Origin: Colwellia sp. D2M02 | GTDB lineage: Bacteria; Pseudomonadota; Gammaproteobacteria; Enterobacterales; Alteromonadaceae | Length of the DNA: 64,000 bases | Assembly: GCF_018860755.1 (NCBI RefSeq) | Contig: NZ_JAHKPW010000032.1 | Span: forward strand, 149,071 to 213,070 | Direction: 5' to 3' | Part shown: piece by piece, positions 35,327 through 45,237 of the stretch | How the letters are laid out: each line of letters opens with the position of its first letter | Position numbering within the stretch: the stretch's first letter is position 1 | Notes under the pieces: generated by a model | Databases searched by the model: none | The model's input: only the letters and a program-made list of their open reading frames with translations | What the model was told of the DNA's origin: nothing | Position numbers and translations under genes: made by a program

Positions 35327-36700
35327 TTAGGCAAACAGCGCTTTATGAAGCTTCTCAACTGTAGTATTTGCATCAGCTTCGTTCACTAAAAAGCACAAAT
35401 TATTCGCGCTAGCACCATGACAAATCAACCTTACGTTGATGTCATTTAAGGTATCAAAAATACTTTGTCCAATTCCTTTAGCGCGTGTTAAACCGTTACC
35501 TATAACGGCAACTAACGATAAACCATGCTCAACGCTCACTTCACATAATTGCTCTAACTCTTCAACAACCGCGCTAGTAATTTGCGATTGGGTTGAGCCA
35601 ACTGGGTTGTCAAAGGTTAAGGCAACGCTAATTTCACTCGTTGTGATCAAATCAACACTCAGCTCATGCTTAGCTAAAATAGCAAAAACGTTGGCTAAGA
35701 AACCACTGGCATGTAACATTGCTGGGCTTTTCACTGTAACTAAGGTTTGCTCACGGCGTAGAGCAATAGAGCGATACGTTGGATTTGAGTCAACTTTTTT
35801 CTTAATTTGAGTGCCACCCTTTTCAGGCTCTTTAGATGAGCCGACAAACACCGGAATATTACAACGCATGGCTGGAATAAGTGTCGCAGGATGCAATATT
35901 TTAGCGCCAAAAGTCGCCATTTCTGCCGCTTCGCCAAAACTTATTTCAGCAATAGAGCGAGCTTGGTCGGTAATACGAGGGTCGGTAGTAAAAATACCAA
36001 CAACATCGGTCCAAATGGCTAAATTAGTACCACTTAGCGCTTCTGCAAGTAAAGCCGCACTATAATCAGAGCCTCCACGACCAAGGGTTGTGGTATTACC
36101 TTGTGCATCTTGACCAATAAAGCCTTGAGTAACAATAACCTTATTGACAAGTTTAGGCGCTAACTCTGATTGACAAAGTTCACGTAACTGAGCCACATCA
36201 ACAACCGCTTTACCAAATAAACTGTTGGTTTTCATGACCTCTTGAACGTTAAAATATTCACCTGCAACATCGGCAACACGTAATACTTGCGCAAAAATAC
36301 GTGAGCTAAGTTGCTCACCAAACGATAGAATTGCATCGCTATGCTGTAGGTTATATTGCTTAGATTGCGCTAAAGCTAATGCACTTAACGCTTCAAGCAA
36401 GCTTTCAATCTCGGTATTTAATGCACGTTCAATATCTACTGAAAAGTGTTGGGTAATATTTAACTGAATAGCTTTTATTTGACTGATGATATCGGCTTGC
36501 TCAGCTAATGAAACATCGCTTTGCCCTAAACGCACTAAATGATTGGTTACGCCAGCACTGGCTGAAACAACCACTAAACGATTACTCGCATCATTTTTAA
36601 TGATATTGGCACAACGCATCATAGCGTCATAGTCGGCAACACTAGTTCCACCAAATTTGGCAATGGTAAGCGGTAAATTAGTAGTAATATTAGAATTCAT
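35327..36700 (-). CDS. lysC: Aspartate kinase (lysine-sensitive type)
   Basis: The ~457-residue enzyme phosphorylates aspartate, the first step to lysine, threonine and methionine. The N-terminal motif IAKFGGTSVADYDAMM, then LSFGEQLSSRIFAQVL, TLGRGGSDYSAALLAEAL and IWTDVVGIFTTDPR mark the kinase domain. Two ACT domains cover the C-terminal third (SVDLITTSEISVALTF, VRLICHGASANNLCFLV). I start at ATG 36700 after GGGAG; the longer frame adds nine residues without a ribosome site. A lysine riboswitch upstream supports the LysC rather than ThrA/MetL assignment. Confidence 0.95.
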   Translation of the reverse strand: MNSNITTNLPLTIAKFGGTSVADYDAMMRCANIIKNDASNRLVVVSASAGVTNHLVRLGQSDVSLAEQADIISQIKAIQLNITQHFSVDIERALNTEIESLLEALSALALAQSKQYNLQHSDAILSFGEQLSSRIFAQVLRVADVAGEYFNVQEVMKTNSLFGKAVVDVAQLRELCQSELAPKLVNKVIVTQGFIGQDAQGNTTTLGRGGSDYSAALLAEALSGTNLAIWTDVVGIFTTDPRITDQARSIAEISFGEAAEMATFGAKILHPATLIPAMRCNIPVFVGSSKEPEKGGTQIKKKVDSNPTYRSIALRREQTLVTVKSPAMLHASGFLANVFAILAKHELSVDLITTSEISVALTFDNPVGSTQSQITSAVVEELEQLCEVSVEHGLSLVAVIGNGLTRAKGIGQSIFDTLNDINVRLICHGASANNLCFLVNEADANTTVEKLHKALFA

Positions 36701-36862
36701 AATTTTCTCCCATAAAATACATAGCATGTTTATTGGTAAACTTAGCTATAGGAAGAGCATGACTGAGCAGTTAGCGAGTGGTCTACACCAAAACGGCATA
36801 GAAAAAGAAGCAAAACTTTTTCAGCCAGAAGCTCTCCACCTTTTGTTTAATGTTTTGTTATA

Positions 36863-37056
36863 GAGCACTTAAGCAGTGCAACAAATACGTCAGGTGACAG
36901 CCCTAAGGATTCAACCCTAGCGACCGAATATTGTATGCCACGTAACAATATTCTCGGCGATAGTCTCCCTCAATAATGCATATGGAATGTGGTTCCTAAC
37001 CCGCCTATTAGGTGGGTAACATTATCTACCTAGCTATCGCGCCTCTTCTGGTGCTT
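36863..37056 (-). promoter_or_regulatory. Lysine riboswitch (L box) controlling lysC
   Basis: Reading the minus strand, the conserved L-box pieces appear in order: CCAGAAGAGGCGCG, a variable arm, GAGGGAGACTATCGCCGAG, a further arm, GGGTTGAATCC, and GGGCTGTCACCTGACG. P1 can form between 37051-37055 and 36864-36868. This matches the E. coli lysC leader almost motif by motif. About 160 bases separate it from the lysC ATG; that stretch has an AU-rich hairpin (36802-36823) but no strong terminator, so control is probably of translation or mRNA stability. Confidence 0.93.
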
Positions 37057-37598
37057 ATTACTTCTGTAAGAAAACCAAATCAGAATTAATTTAGAGTTAA
37101 AAGTCTAAAACATAAAAGCACGCTTATTTAAACTGATTTTATAGGAGATTGCAACCGTTGTTATTCATATCTATGGATAATTATTCATATGTTTATTTTC
37201 CTCTACCGATGTAGTCTAAACTATTAACAACTTTCAACGCGCTTTTTGATAATTACAACTAAATCGCTAGGTAATACAGCCAACTTAACTAATTCAATTG
37301 TACGCAGGAAACTGAAAGGGCTTAGTCTATGTGTAAACAAATACAATATCACTTGTAGGTGTCGCGATAGCAACAACTCTAAAAAGTCATCATTGATGCT
37401 ATTCTACGTCGTATTTCATTAAATCGATTTGACCTAGCAATTTTGGGTTATTGATACACTCGTTGTATTGCCTTTGAAAGCTAAACGATAGCTGAATCGT
37501 TAAAAGAGGAAACTATCTTAACAATACAACGAGTATCCAATACATATCTAGAGTTAGCTGTTAGTAGCTGTGTATTGGGGGAAACTTATTGTAGAGTT
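37057..37598. repeat. Spacer with nested inverted repeats
   Basis: CTCGTTGTATTG (37459-37470) and CAATACAACGAG (37522-37533) are exact 12-bp inverted repeats. Between them lies AACGAT/ATCGTT (37484-37489, 37496-37501). No ORF is credible in this gap. It may be a small remnant of a mobile element. Confidence 0.5.
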
Positions 37599-38180
37599 TT
37601 AAAATTTGAACTCAAAACCTAACGAAGCATGCTTCAAGTCTGTTGAAAAGTTAGCATCATCAATATCATCTGTTGCACTATCAACGTCTAAATCGTTGTC
37701 ATAAACCGTGTAATCGAACTTAACGGTCCAATCTTCGTTGATATGGTAACTTGCACCAACACCAGCAAACAAACCTTCATCATCTGCACTGTTGTTAACA
37801 CCAAGTACTGAGTAGTCTGTTTCATACCACAATTGACCACCACGAACATAAATGCTGATATTATCTGACACTGGCACACCCGCTTTTAAACCTAAGGTAT
37901 AACCATCTGTATCAGCGTTAGCAAAATCATTACCGTAGTCGCCAAAATCAATAAAACTACTTTCAATAGCAAAATACTGATTAAACCCATAGCCTGCAAA
38001 TACTTGGTAGGCTGATTTATTTTCATCAAAGCCGTTATCACTATCTACGCGTAAATAACCATAACTAGCGCCAACATAAACACCTTTAGCATCACTTTCA
38101 CTGCTATAGGTTTTTGCATGCAAGTTAGTGTTTAGAAAACCAGCGGTAATAAGTGCACCTAAAATTATTGTCTTCTTCAT
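37599..38180 (-). CDS. Outer-membrane beta-barrel protein (OmpA/Ail-like porin family)
   Basis: The 193-residue protein has a signal peptide (LGALITAGFLNTNLHA). Alternating strands follow, such as GVYVGASYGYLRVD, AYQVFAGYGFNQYFAIESSF and GLKAGVPVSDNISIYVRGGQ, and it ends in FEFKF with the terminal Phe recognised by the BAM machinery. It is a small eight-strand barrel. Acidic loops (DSATDDIDDANFSTD) suit a marine surface protein. The specific function is unknown. Confidence 0.85.
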   Translation of the reverse strand: MKKTIILGALITAGFLNTNLHAKTYSSESDAKGVYVGASYGYLRVDSDNGFDENKSAYQVFAGYGFNQYFAIESSFIDFGDYGNDFANADTDGYTLGLKAGVPVSDNISIYVRGGQLWYETDYSVLGVNNSADDEGLFAGVGASYHINEDWTVKFDYTVYDNDLDVDSATDDIDDANFSTDLKHASLGFEFKF

Positions 38181-38629
38181 TTGATACTCCCTTGTTGTTT
38201 GTCATTAGTTAAACTGAATGTAATTACCCAGATACATCTATATATACAAACACCATGCCAATAAAAAGCGCTAAAAACGCACATTATTGCTTTAAAATCA
38301 TACAGTTTTACTTTTTTATTGTAATTTTTATAATTAACCATGAAACATTTACACACTGTTTTACATTGTGCTTTTAAATGATGTCGAGGCGTATAAAATT
38401 ATTGTGTTATGTAGCGTACCCTTTCAATATGAGTGAGTTAGTAATTTCATTGGATTAGATAAAAATATAAGCGTAAACAATAAAATAGTTGCATAAACTG
38501 AGTGAGCTAACGTTGAGGAGTTATCGAGATGTGCTCGTTACCATTGAAATTTTTTGGTTTTAGTCGGCGTTAAAGATTATTTAGGTAGGACTTTATTGTT
38601 ATTGAAGGCTGTTATTGAGTGCTGTTCAG

Positions 38630-38698
38630 AAGTGCTATTTAAATAGCACTTGCGTAACTAATCAGCAAGCTTAGTTATACTCACTTGCTGATTAGTTA
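38630..38698. terminator. Two strong hairpins downstream of acnA
   Basis: A perfect 22-bp palindrome (38630-38651, half-site AAGTGCTATTT) is followed by a 15-bp perfect stem TAACTAATCAGCAAG / CTTGCTGATTAGTTA (38655-38669, 38684-38698). The acnA stop is at 38705, so the second hairpin begins 6 bases after it. No U-tract follows, so the function may be 3'-end protection. The remainder of 38181-38704 shows nothing. Confidence 0.6.
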
Positions 38699-38704
38699 AT
38701 TATG

Positions 38705-41431
38705 CTACAACAGTGATCGGATAACATATTGAAGGATGCCACCATGGCGGAAATATTCAAACTCATTGGGTGTATCAATACGGATATCTGTTTCAAAGCT
38801 AAAACTCACACCATCGGATTTTAGCGCATCTACTTTTACCTGCTTTTGACCAGCCTCAATCGCGTGAATAGAAAACTGCTCAGTACCATCTAAATGGTAA
38901 GTGTGTGCCCCTTTGCCTTGCTTAAATTGCAGGGGTAATATTCCCATTCCAATCAAATTAGAGCGGTGAATACGCTCATAGGTTTCTGCAATGACAGCTT
39001 TCACACCTAACAACAGTGGTCCTTTGGCAGCCCAGTCGCGAGAGCTGCCTGTTCCATATTCTTTGCCAGCAATAACAATAGTAGGTATGTTGTCAGTAAT
39101 ATACTGTTGCGAAGCCTCAAATACTGTCATTTCCTGAGCACCTGGCTGTTTACGGGTAAAGCCCCCTTCTGTCCCAGGTGCAAGTTGATTTTTTAACCTA
39201 ACGTTTGCAAAAGTACCACGCATCATAATCTCATGATTACCTCGTCTAGAGCCATAAGAGTTAAAATTATCTTGCTCAACATAATTATCACGAAGATATT
39301 CGGCCGCGGGGGTTTCTTTTCCTATAGAGCCAGCAGGTGAAATGTGGTCTGTGGTGACGCTATCGGCTAATTTCAATAAACAACGTGCATTTTCAATGGC
39401 CTGAATAGGCTCAGGTTGTACTTTCATATTTTCAAAAAAAGTTGGTTTTTTTATGTATGTACTGTCTGGCCAATTGTAAATATCGGCATCAACCGTATCG
39501 AGTTTTTTCCAGCTATCACCGCCATCATAAACAGAGCTGTATTTATCAGAGAACATTGAGCTATTAACAACATGTGTAACGATATCTTGTATTTCTTGCT
39601 GGCTTGGCCATATATCTTTTAAATAAACAGGTTTTCCATCATTACTGATACCTAGAGGTTCCTTAGTAATATCAATTTTCATATTACCCGCTAGAGCATA
39701 AGCGACAACTAAAGGTGGCGATGCTAAATAATTAGCTTTAACATCGGAGTGAATTCTCCCTTCAAAATTACGGTTACCTGACAAGACTGAGGTTACGATT
39801 AAATCCCCCTCTCTAATTGCACTGGAAATCGGTTTTGGCAATGGTCCTGAGTTACCAATACAAGTAGTACAACCATAACCAACTAAATTAAACCCCATTT
39901 TATCTAACTCTTTAGATAACCCTGCTTTGTTGAGGTATTCTGTTACTACTTGTGAGCCAGGCGCAAAACTTGTTTTAACCCAAGGTTTAACAGTAAGTCC
40001 TAATTGATTGGCTTTTTGCGCGAGTAGTGCCGCAGCCACCAATACTGACGGGTTCGATGTATTAGTACAGCTGGTAATCGCTGCGATAACAACCGCACCT
40101 TCGTGAAGCTCAACGTCTTGTTCTTTATGACGATAAAAAGCGCTAGTTTTAGAAGTTACCGTTTTAGCTCCTATGTTTTCTACTCCCCCTTCATTATCAA
40201 ATGTCGCTTTCTGCTTATCATTCGGTGCAATAGCCAACTCTTTTTGCTCAGAGATCCAATGCTCAAATGCAGTCGCGGCTTGGTCTAAATTAATTCTATC
40301 TTGCGGGCGCTTCGGTCCTGCAATAGCTGGAACAACAGTATCTAAATTCATTGTGAGTTTTGCATGGTACTCTGCATGCTCTTGTGCTTCACTGCCCCAC
40401 ATACCTTGCGCTTTTGAGTAGGCTTCAATAATATCGATTTGTAGCGCGTTACGGCCAGTTAATGCCAAGTATTTAGTGGTTTGTTCATCGATAGGAAACA
40501 AGCCACATGTGGCGCCATACTCAGGTGACATATTGGCAAGCGTTGCACGATCTGCCACAGATAAGTGCTGTACACCATCACCAAAAAACTCAATGAATTT
40601 ACCCACTACACCGAATGCTCGCAATTGTTCTGTAACGGCTAACACTAAATCGGTTGCGGTTGCGCCAGCGGGTAATTTCCCCTTTAATTCCATGCCAACA
40701 ACTTCAGGTATTAGCATAGTAACAGGTTGACCTAACATGGCTGCTTCAGCTTCAATACCGCCTACTCCCCAACCAAGTACACCTAAACCATTTATCATCG
40801 TAGTATGTGAATCTGTCCCTACTAAGGTATCAGGGTAAAGTAGTGGTTTATCTTGCTGTTCATCGATAAACGTTACACGGGCTAAGTACTCTAAATTAAC
40901 TTGGTGCACAATACCTTTTCCAGGAGGTACCACTTTGAAGTTATCAAATGCACTTTGTCCCCATTTTAAAAATTGATAACGCTCTTTGTTACGCGCCACC
41001 TCAATTTCAGTATTGCGTTCAAACGAGTCTGCTTTGCCAAATTCGTCGACCATAATGGAATGGTCAATAACTAAATCGACAGGTTTTAGTGGATTAATTT
41101 TATTGGGATCGCCACCTAAATCAAGCATTGCATTACGCATGGCGGCTAAATCAACAACCGCCGGCACACCTGTAAAATCTTGTAATATGACTCTTGAAGG
41201 AACAAATGCAATTTCGGTACGAGAAGCGGAAGTGATATCCCATTTGGCTAAGGCTTGAATATCCTCGGGCTGAACATACTGCTCATCGCTATGACGTAGT
41301 AAGTTTTCTAATAAGATTTTTGCCGTAAGTGGCAGCCGCTTGATATCAATTTGCAAAGTAGATAAGTCGAAGTATTCATATTCTTTACCGCGCACCGTCA
41401 GGGTGGCAATGTGCTTATTTGATGATGTCAC
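38705..41431 (-). CDS. acnA: Aconitate hydratase A
   Basis: The 908-residue protein interconverts citrate and isocitrate with a 4Fe-4S cluster. Cluster and active-site motifs are present: LVGTDSHTTMINGLGVLGWG, AAITSCTNTSNPSVLVAA (cluster Cys) and GYGCTTCIGNSGPL (two cluster Cys). The C-terminal swivelling domain is clear (GKEYGTGSSRDWAAKG, AETYERIHRSNLIGMGILPL). Length and motifs fit AcnA, not AcnB. Confidence 0.96.
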   Translation of the reverse strand: MTSSNKHIATLTVRGKEYEYFDLSTLQIDIKRLPLTAKILLENLLRHSDEQYVQPEDIQALAKWDITSASRTEIAFVPSRVILQDFTGVPAVVDLAAMRNAMLDLGGDPNKINPLKPVDLVIDHSIMVDEFGKADSFERNTEIEVARNKERYQFLKWGQSAFDNFKVVPPGKGIVHQVNLEYLARVTFIDEQQDKPLLYPDTLVGTDSHTTMINGLGVLGWGVGGIEAEAAMLGQPVTMLIPEVVGMELKGKLPAGATATDLVLAVTEQLRAFGVVGKFIEFFGDGVQHLSVADRATLANMSPEYGATCGLFPIDEQTTKYLALTGRNALQIDIIEAYSKAQGMWGSEAQEHAEYHAKLTMNLDTVVPAIAGPKRPQDRINLDQAATAFEHWISEQKELAIAPNDKQKATFDNEGGVENIGAKTVTSKTSAFYRHKEQDVELHEGAVVIAAITSCTNTSNPSVLVAAALLAQKANQLGLTVKPWVKTSFAPGSQVVTEYLNKAGLSKELDKMGFNLVGYGCTTCIGNSGPLPKPISSAIREGDLIVTSVLSGNRNFEGRIHSDVKANYLASPPLVVAYALAGNMKIDITKEPLGISNDGKPVYLKDIWPSQQEIQDIVTHVVNSSMFSDKYSSVYDGGDSWKKLDTVDADIYNWPDSTYIKKPTFFENMKVQPEPIQAIENARCLLKLADSVTTDHISPAGSIGKETPAAEYLRDNYVEQDNFNSYGSRRGNHEIMMRGTFANVRLKNQLAPGTEGGFTRKQPGAQEMTVFEASQQYITDNIPTIVIAGKEYGTGSSRDWAAKGPLLLGVKAVIAETYERIHRSNLIGMGILPLQFKQGKGAHTYHLDGTEQFSIHAIEAGQKQVKVDALKSDGVSFSFETDIRIDTPNEFEYFRHGGILQYVIRSLL

Positions 41432-41581
41432 TATACTCTCCTATTTGCTTTAAGGTACTTTTAAGGTAGTTCTTTTATTTAGCCTCATTTGAAGTTTATT
41501 ATTAATTTACTCTCTTGCTTAATAGCCTCTGTTATTACTGTTTAGCGCTTGCAGCCTTTAACCAAGAGTACTTTCTTTACG

Positions 41582-42520
41582 TTACTTATTTAATCCACGT
41601 ATATGCCCGTAATTCAACATAGCAACAAACACGCTTCCGCCAATGGCGTTACCCAGTAAAATCACCGCTATAACGGGGATAATAGTCGTAATATTGATGT
41701 TAGGCGACATGAGGTAACCAACAAATAATTCAACCGACCCTGCGATTGAGTGGTGTAAACCACCGATACCAATAAGAAACGTGGCTAAGAATATACATAA
41801 GATCTGACTAGACGTTGAATGAGTAGATAAAATGGTCCACGCTCCTATAGCCATTAACCATCCAGCTAAAATCGCACTAACAAAAAGGCTAGCAGAATCG
41901 AACGCTAGAACATGGCTCGCAATTAATAGGTACCCGTCTCTAGCATGAATAACTGACTCGGCACCATTTAATAAAATAGCAATAATAAAACCACCACTCA
42001 AGTTACCTAGAATGACAGTTGACCATAATTTTAATACCCCGCTAATACTTGCTCTCCCATCAAGTAATGGATAAACAGCGGTAGCAGTATGTTCAGTAAA
42101 AAGTTGCGTTCTACTCAAAATACATAACATAAAACCTAAAGGGTAAACCAAAGCAACCAGTACACGATTTATGCCATCAAGACTACCTAAAATACTTGCC
42201 ATTACCGCTACAGCGAGAACGCTAAAACCAATAATCATACCTGCTGCGACAGATGATAAGAACAAACCTAATATTGGGCGCTCTATTTGACTTTTTCCTT
42301 CATGAATAGCGAGCTGTAAAATATCGTCCGCATGTCTGAAGGTTTCGTCTGTACGCTTTATAATGACCTCTTGATATTGTTCAGACTCTATTTTTCGCTC
42401 TTTACTGCGCTCTACTTCACCGCGGTTAATAGTGTTCTTGTCGATACGGTTTTTAATTGCATCAATACCTTTTACGTCTTTTTTAGAGGGTTTTAGTGGC
42501 TCATTTTTTTGCTTTTTCAA
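41582..42520 (-). CDS. Formate/nitrite transporter (FNT) family protein, YfdC-like
   Basis: The 312-residue protein has a ~70-residue charged N-terminal extension and about six membrane spans. The FNT pattern is visible in RTQLFTEHTATAVYPLLDGR, NLSGGFIIAILLNGAESVIH and LGNAIGGSVFVAMLNYGHIR. The long N-terminus resembles E. coli YfdC rather than FocA or NirC. The channel probably passes small monovalent anions; its substrate is unproven. Confidence 0.85.
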   Translation of the reverse strand: MKKQKNEPLKPSKKDVKGIDAIKNRIDKNTINRGEVERSKERKIESEQYQEVIIKRTDETFRHADDILQLAIHEGKSQIERPILGLFLSSVAAGMIIGFSVLAVAVMASILGSLDGINRVLVALVYPLGFMLCILSRTQLFTEHTATAVYPLLDGRASISGVLKLWSTVILGNLSGGFIIAILLNGAESVIHARDGYLLIASHVLAFDSASLFVSAILAGWLMAIGAWTILSTHSTSSQILCIFLATFLIGIGGLHHSIAGSVELFVGYLMSPNINITTIIPVIAVILLGNAIGGSVFVAMLNYGHIRGLNK

Positions 42521-42870
42521 AATTTAACACCTTAAAATCAATGCTTTATGTTTTTAACGAAGGCTGAATGATGTCAGAAAGTGATATATCTAGAGTTCAC
42601 TAACACTTGAATCACTTCTGCATACCCTACTTTTATTACATAGAGATAGAGCAAATATCAGACCAATAGATAATTTTCAGGATTTATATAAGAAACTTAC
42701 AAAGCAGTAAAATGACAAATGCCTAATTTAAAATCAACGAAAACAACTTTACCATTGATTTAAAAGGTTTTTATTAGTTTGTCTATGTATAGAGAAAGAT
42801 GTGAAATTCTCTCCCTCATAAAATAGTTGGGTTGACCCTTTAAGCATTTAAAAATTGAGATTAAATTTTT

Positions 42871-42908
42871 CTTGTAATAATTACATCTAATCAAGTAATT
42901 ATTACAAG
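42871..42908. repeat. Perfect 14-bp stem-loop in a gene-free region
   Basis: CTTGTAATAATTAC (42871-42884) and GTAATTATTACAAG (42895-42908) are exact inverted repeats with a 10-base spacer. The surrounding 42521-43201 gap (680 bases, very AT-rich) has no gene I can support. The site is about 290 bases upstream of the MAPEG gene and may be an operator or a relic. Confidence 0.6.
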
Positions 42909-43201
42909 GCATGAATTTATTACTGCACTCTATGTAATTAAGCTGATTAATTTATTGATTCATTTAATAATTGATTAGTAAATATAGCAATATTTGCATG
43001 ATTAAATGCTTTGTTTTTGAATATCCTATTTTATTTTAATCTTCTGAAAAATATACACATTTAACTAAAATTAGCCTCTACGCATCCATTAAATAAACTA
43101 ATTTATTACCTCTACCATTATTTAACCGTAATAAAATTTAGGGTGGGCATACAATTTGCTCTACTAAGTTCTCGTACTCATAATGTGAAAAGGAAGTAAT
43201 A

Positions 43202-43618
43202 ATGATGAATATAGCCTATTCGGCTTACATAGCGTTCTGCCTCTATTTGGTGATGTTATTAGTTCAGTGGACAGTAGCTACCTTTAGTAAGGTCAAGCAA
43301 CCAAGTGCTATTCCGGGTAAAATTGATGATGATTTGTCTCACGATAGTTTTATATTTAGAGCACACCGTACCTTTCACAATACGCTAGAAAACAGCCCTC
43401 TATTTGTGGGAACAGTTTTGTTTGCCTTTATTCTTAACTATCAAAGCCCTATCTTTGCAATGCTTGTATGGACTTACGTTATCGCAAGAATTGTTCATAT
43501 GGTGCTCTACTATGCTATTGCAACCGAAAAGAACCCAAGCCCACGCAGTTATTTTTTTATGATTGGTGTGATTGCCAACACGATTATGCTGGTAATGATA
43601 GGTCTAAGACTCCTTTAG
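43202..43618 (+). CDS. MAPEG-family membrane protein
   Basis: The 138-residue protein has four hydrophobic spans. The MAPEG signature region HRTFHNTLENSPLFVGTVLF is followed by YVIARIVHMVLYYAIAT. Family members include membrane glutathione transferases and related enzymes in detoxification. A good ribosome site (AAGGAAG) precedes it. It is 58 bases upstream of the aldehyde dehydrogenase gene, and the two are probably cotranscribed. Confidence 0.85.
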   Translation: MMNIAYSAYIAFCLYLVMLLVQWTVATFSKVKQPSAIPGKIDDDLSHDSFIFRAHRTFHNTLENSPLFVGTVLFAFILNYQSPIFAMLVWTYVIARIVHMVLYYAIATEKNPSPRSYFFMIGVIANTIMLVMIGLRLL

Positions 43619-43676
43619 TCATTAAGGTAATCATCTAAAAACATTAACGTTATCAAAATAAGTAAGGAAAAAATCA

Positions 43677-45068
43677 ATGAGTAACTCAAAAGAAACGATC
43701 AACCCTTTTACCGAAAAAACGCTAAAAAGATATACCTTAATGACACATCAAGAGGCTGAGGTTTGTGTAGAAAAGGCTAATGAATGTTTCGAAGAGTGGA
43801 AGCTTGTGTCTGTTGCCGAACGTGTAAAACTCGCTAATGCCTTAGCAAAAATAATTGAAGAAAACCAAGACGAGTTGGTTCAATTAATGGTGGACGAAAT
43901 GGGTAAAGTGCAATCTCAAGCTAAACAAGAAGTAGCGCTTTGTGCTGAAATTTGTAAATACACCGCAAGTACTGCAGAGCAAGCGTTGGCCAATGAGCCA
44001 CGTGATTATAATCAAGGTAGAGCAATCATAACGTACCAGCCAATTGGCGTTATTTTAGGGATTCAGCCTTGGAACTTCCCTCTTTATCAAGTGATAAGAT
44101 ACAGCATCACCAATTTAATCGCTGGTAACACAACGGTAATGAAACATGCCTCAAATGTTTTTGGTATGGCACAGAAAATTCATTCACTGTATGAACAAGC
44201 AGGCTTTCCAAAATATGCTTACCAATCTTTACTCGTTGATGGCGAAACGGCAAGTAAATTAATTAGCCATGATGGTATTAAAGGAGTTACTTTTACGGGT
44301 AGTGATAACGTGGGTAAAATGGTTGCCGAAGAAGCTGCGAAACGTAGTAAAAAAACAGTATTAGAACTAGGTAGTAATGATGCTTACTTGGTTTTAGACG
44401 ATGCAGATATTGCACTAGCGATTGAGACGTGTGTCAAAGCTCGTATTATCAATAATGGTGAAACCTGTGTTTCTGCAAAACGTTTTATTGTTACCGAAAA
44501 AAATTACGATGAATTTAAGCTGGGATTCAAGCAAGCCATGATGCAAATAAAAATGGGCGACCCTCGAGCAGAAGATACTCACTTGGGTCCTATGGCGAGG
44601 AAAGACTTACGTGAAAAACTGCATGACCAAGTAAAAAAATCTATTGCCGCCGGGGCAACTATAGTCTGTGGCTGTGAAATGCCCGATGGAAAAGGTTTCT
44701 TTTATCCGCCGTCTATTTTAGAAAATGTCAGTCCTAATATGCCTGCTTATGATGATGAGTTATTCGGTCCTGTAGCTGCTCTGATAAAAGCTAAAGATGA
44801 TAATGATGCAATGAGAATTGCCAATGATTCACGCTATGGCTTAGGCGGAGGTATTTTCTCTAAAAACGAAGAGTACGCCATTGAACTTGCTGTAAAACAC
44901 TTTAATACCGGAATGGTTAATATTAATGGTTATGGTTTAGCACAACCAAACCTACCGTTTGGTGGAGTAAAAAACAGTGGCTATGGTCGTGAGCACGGTG
45001 GTTTTGGTTTAAAAGAATTTGTTAATATTAAATCGGTGATGATTGCTGAGATAAATAGTAATACGTAG
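43677..45068 (+). CDS. NAD(P)-dependent aldehyde dehydrogenase (Sad/succinate-semialdehyde type)
   Basis: The 463-residue enzyme has catalytic Cys264 (INNGETCVSAKRFIV), general base Glu230 (KTVLELGSNDAYLVLDDADI) and Asn133 (GIQPWNFPLYQVIRYSI). The overall match is to the YneI/Sad group, which oxidises succinate semialdehyde and related aldehydes. The usual ELGG reads ELGS here, a mild variation. Cotranscription with the MAPEG gene points to aldehyde or lipid-peroxide detoxification, which is inference. Confidence 0.9.
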   Translation: MSNSKETINPFTEKTLKRYTLMTHQEAEVCVEKANECFEEWKLVSVAERVKLANALAKIIEENQDELVQLMVDEMGKVQSQAKQEVALCAEICKYTASTAEQALANEPRDYNQGRAIITYQPIGVILGIQPWNFPLYQVIRYSITNLIAGNTTVMKHASNVFGMAQKIHSLYEQAGFPKYAYQSLLVDGETASKLISHDGIKGVTFTGSDNVGKMVAEEAAKRSKKTVLELGSNDAYLVLDDADIALAIETCVKARIINNGETCVSAKRFIVTEKNYDEFKLGFKQAMMQIKMGDPRAEDTHLGPMARKDLREKLHDQVKKSIAAGATIVCGCEMPDGKGFFYPPSILENVSPNMPAYDDELFGPVAALIKAKDDNDAMRIANDSRYGLGGGIFSKNEEYAIELAVKHFNTGMVNINGYGLAQPNLPFGGVKNSGYGREHGGFGLKEFVNIKSVMIAEINSNT

Positions 45069-45108
45069 TAAATCAGCTTGCTTGGCTATTTACTAAATGA
45101 TAAGAAAA

Positions 45109-45143
45109 AAAAGCCCTAACGTTGCTGTTAGGGCTTTCTTTTT
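45109..45143. terminator. Bidirectional terminator between the dehydrogenase and tRNA-Ser
   Basis: AAAGCCCTAAC (45110-45120) pairs with GTTAGGGCTTT (45127-45137) around GTTGCT. A-run and T-run on the two sides serve both strands. Confidence 0.93.
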
Positions 45144-45147
45144 AATG

Positions 45148-45237
45148 TGGCGGTGAGCGAGAGATTCGAACTCTCGTTAGGGGTAAACCTAAACACACTT
45201 TCCAGGCGTGCGCCTTCAGCCACTCAGCCAGCTCACC
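45148..45237 (-). tRNA. tRNA-Ser(GGA)
   Basis: The 90-base minus-strand gene has acceptor GGTGAGC/GCTCACC, discriminator G and encoded CCA. The anticodon stem CACGC/GTGTG holds the loop CTGGAAA (anticodon GGA, Ser). A long variable arm and T-arm GAGAG-TTCGAAT-CTCTC complete a class II tRNA. Confidence 0.95.
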
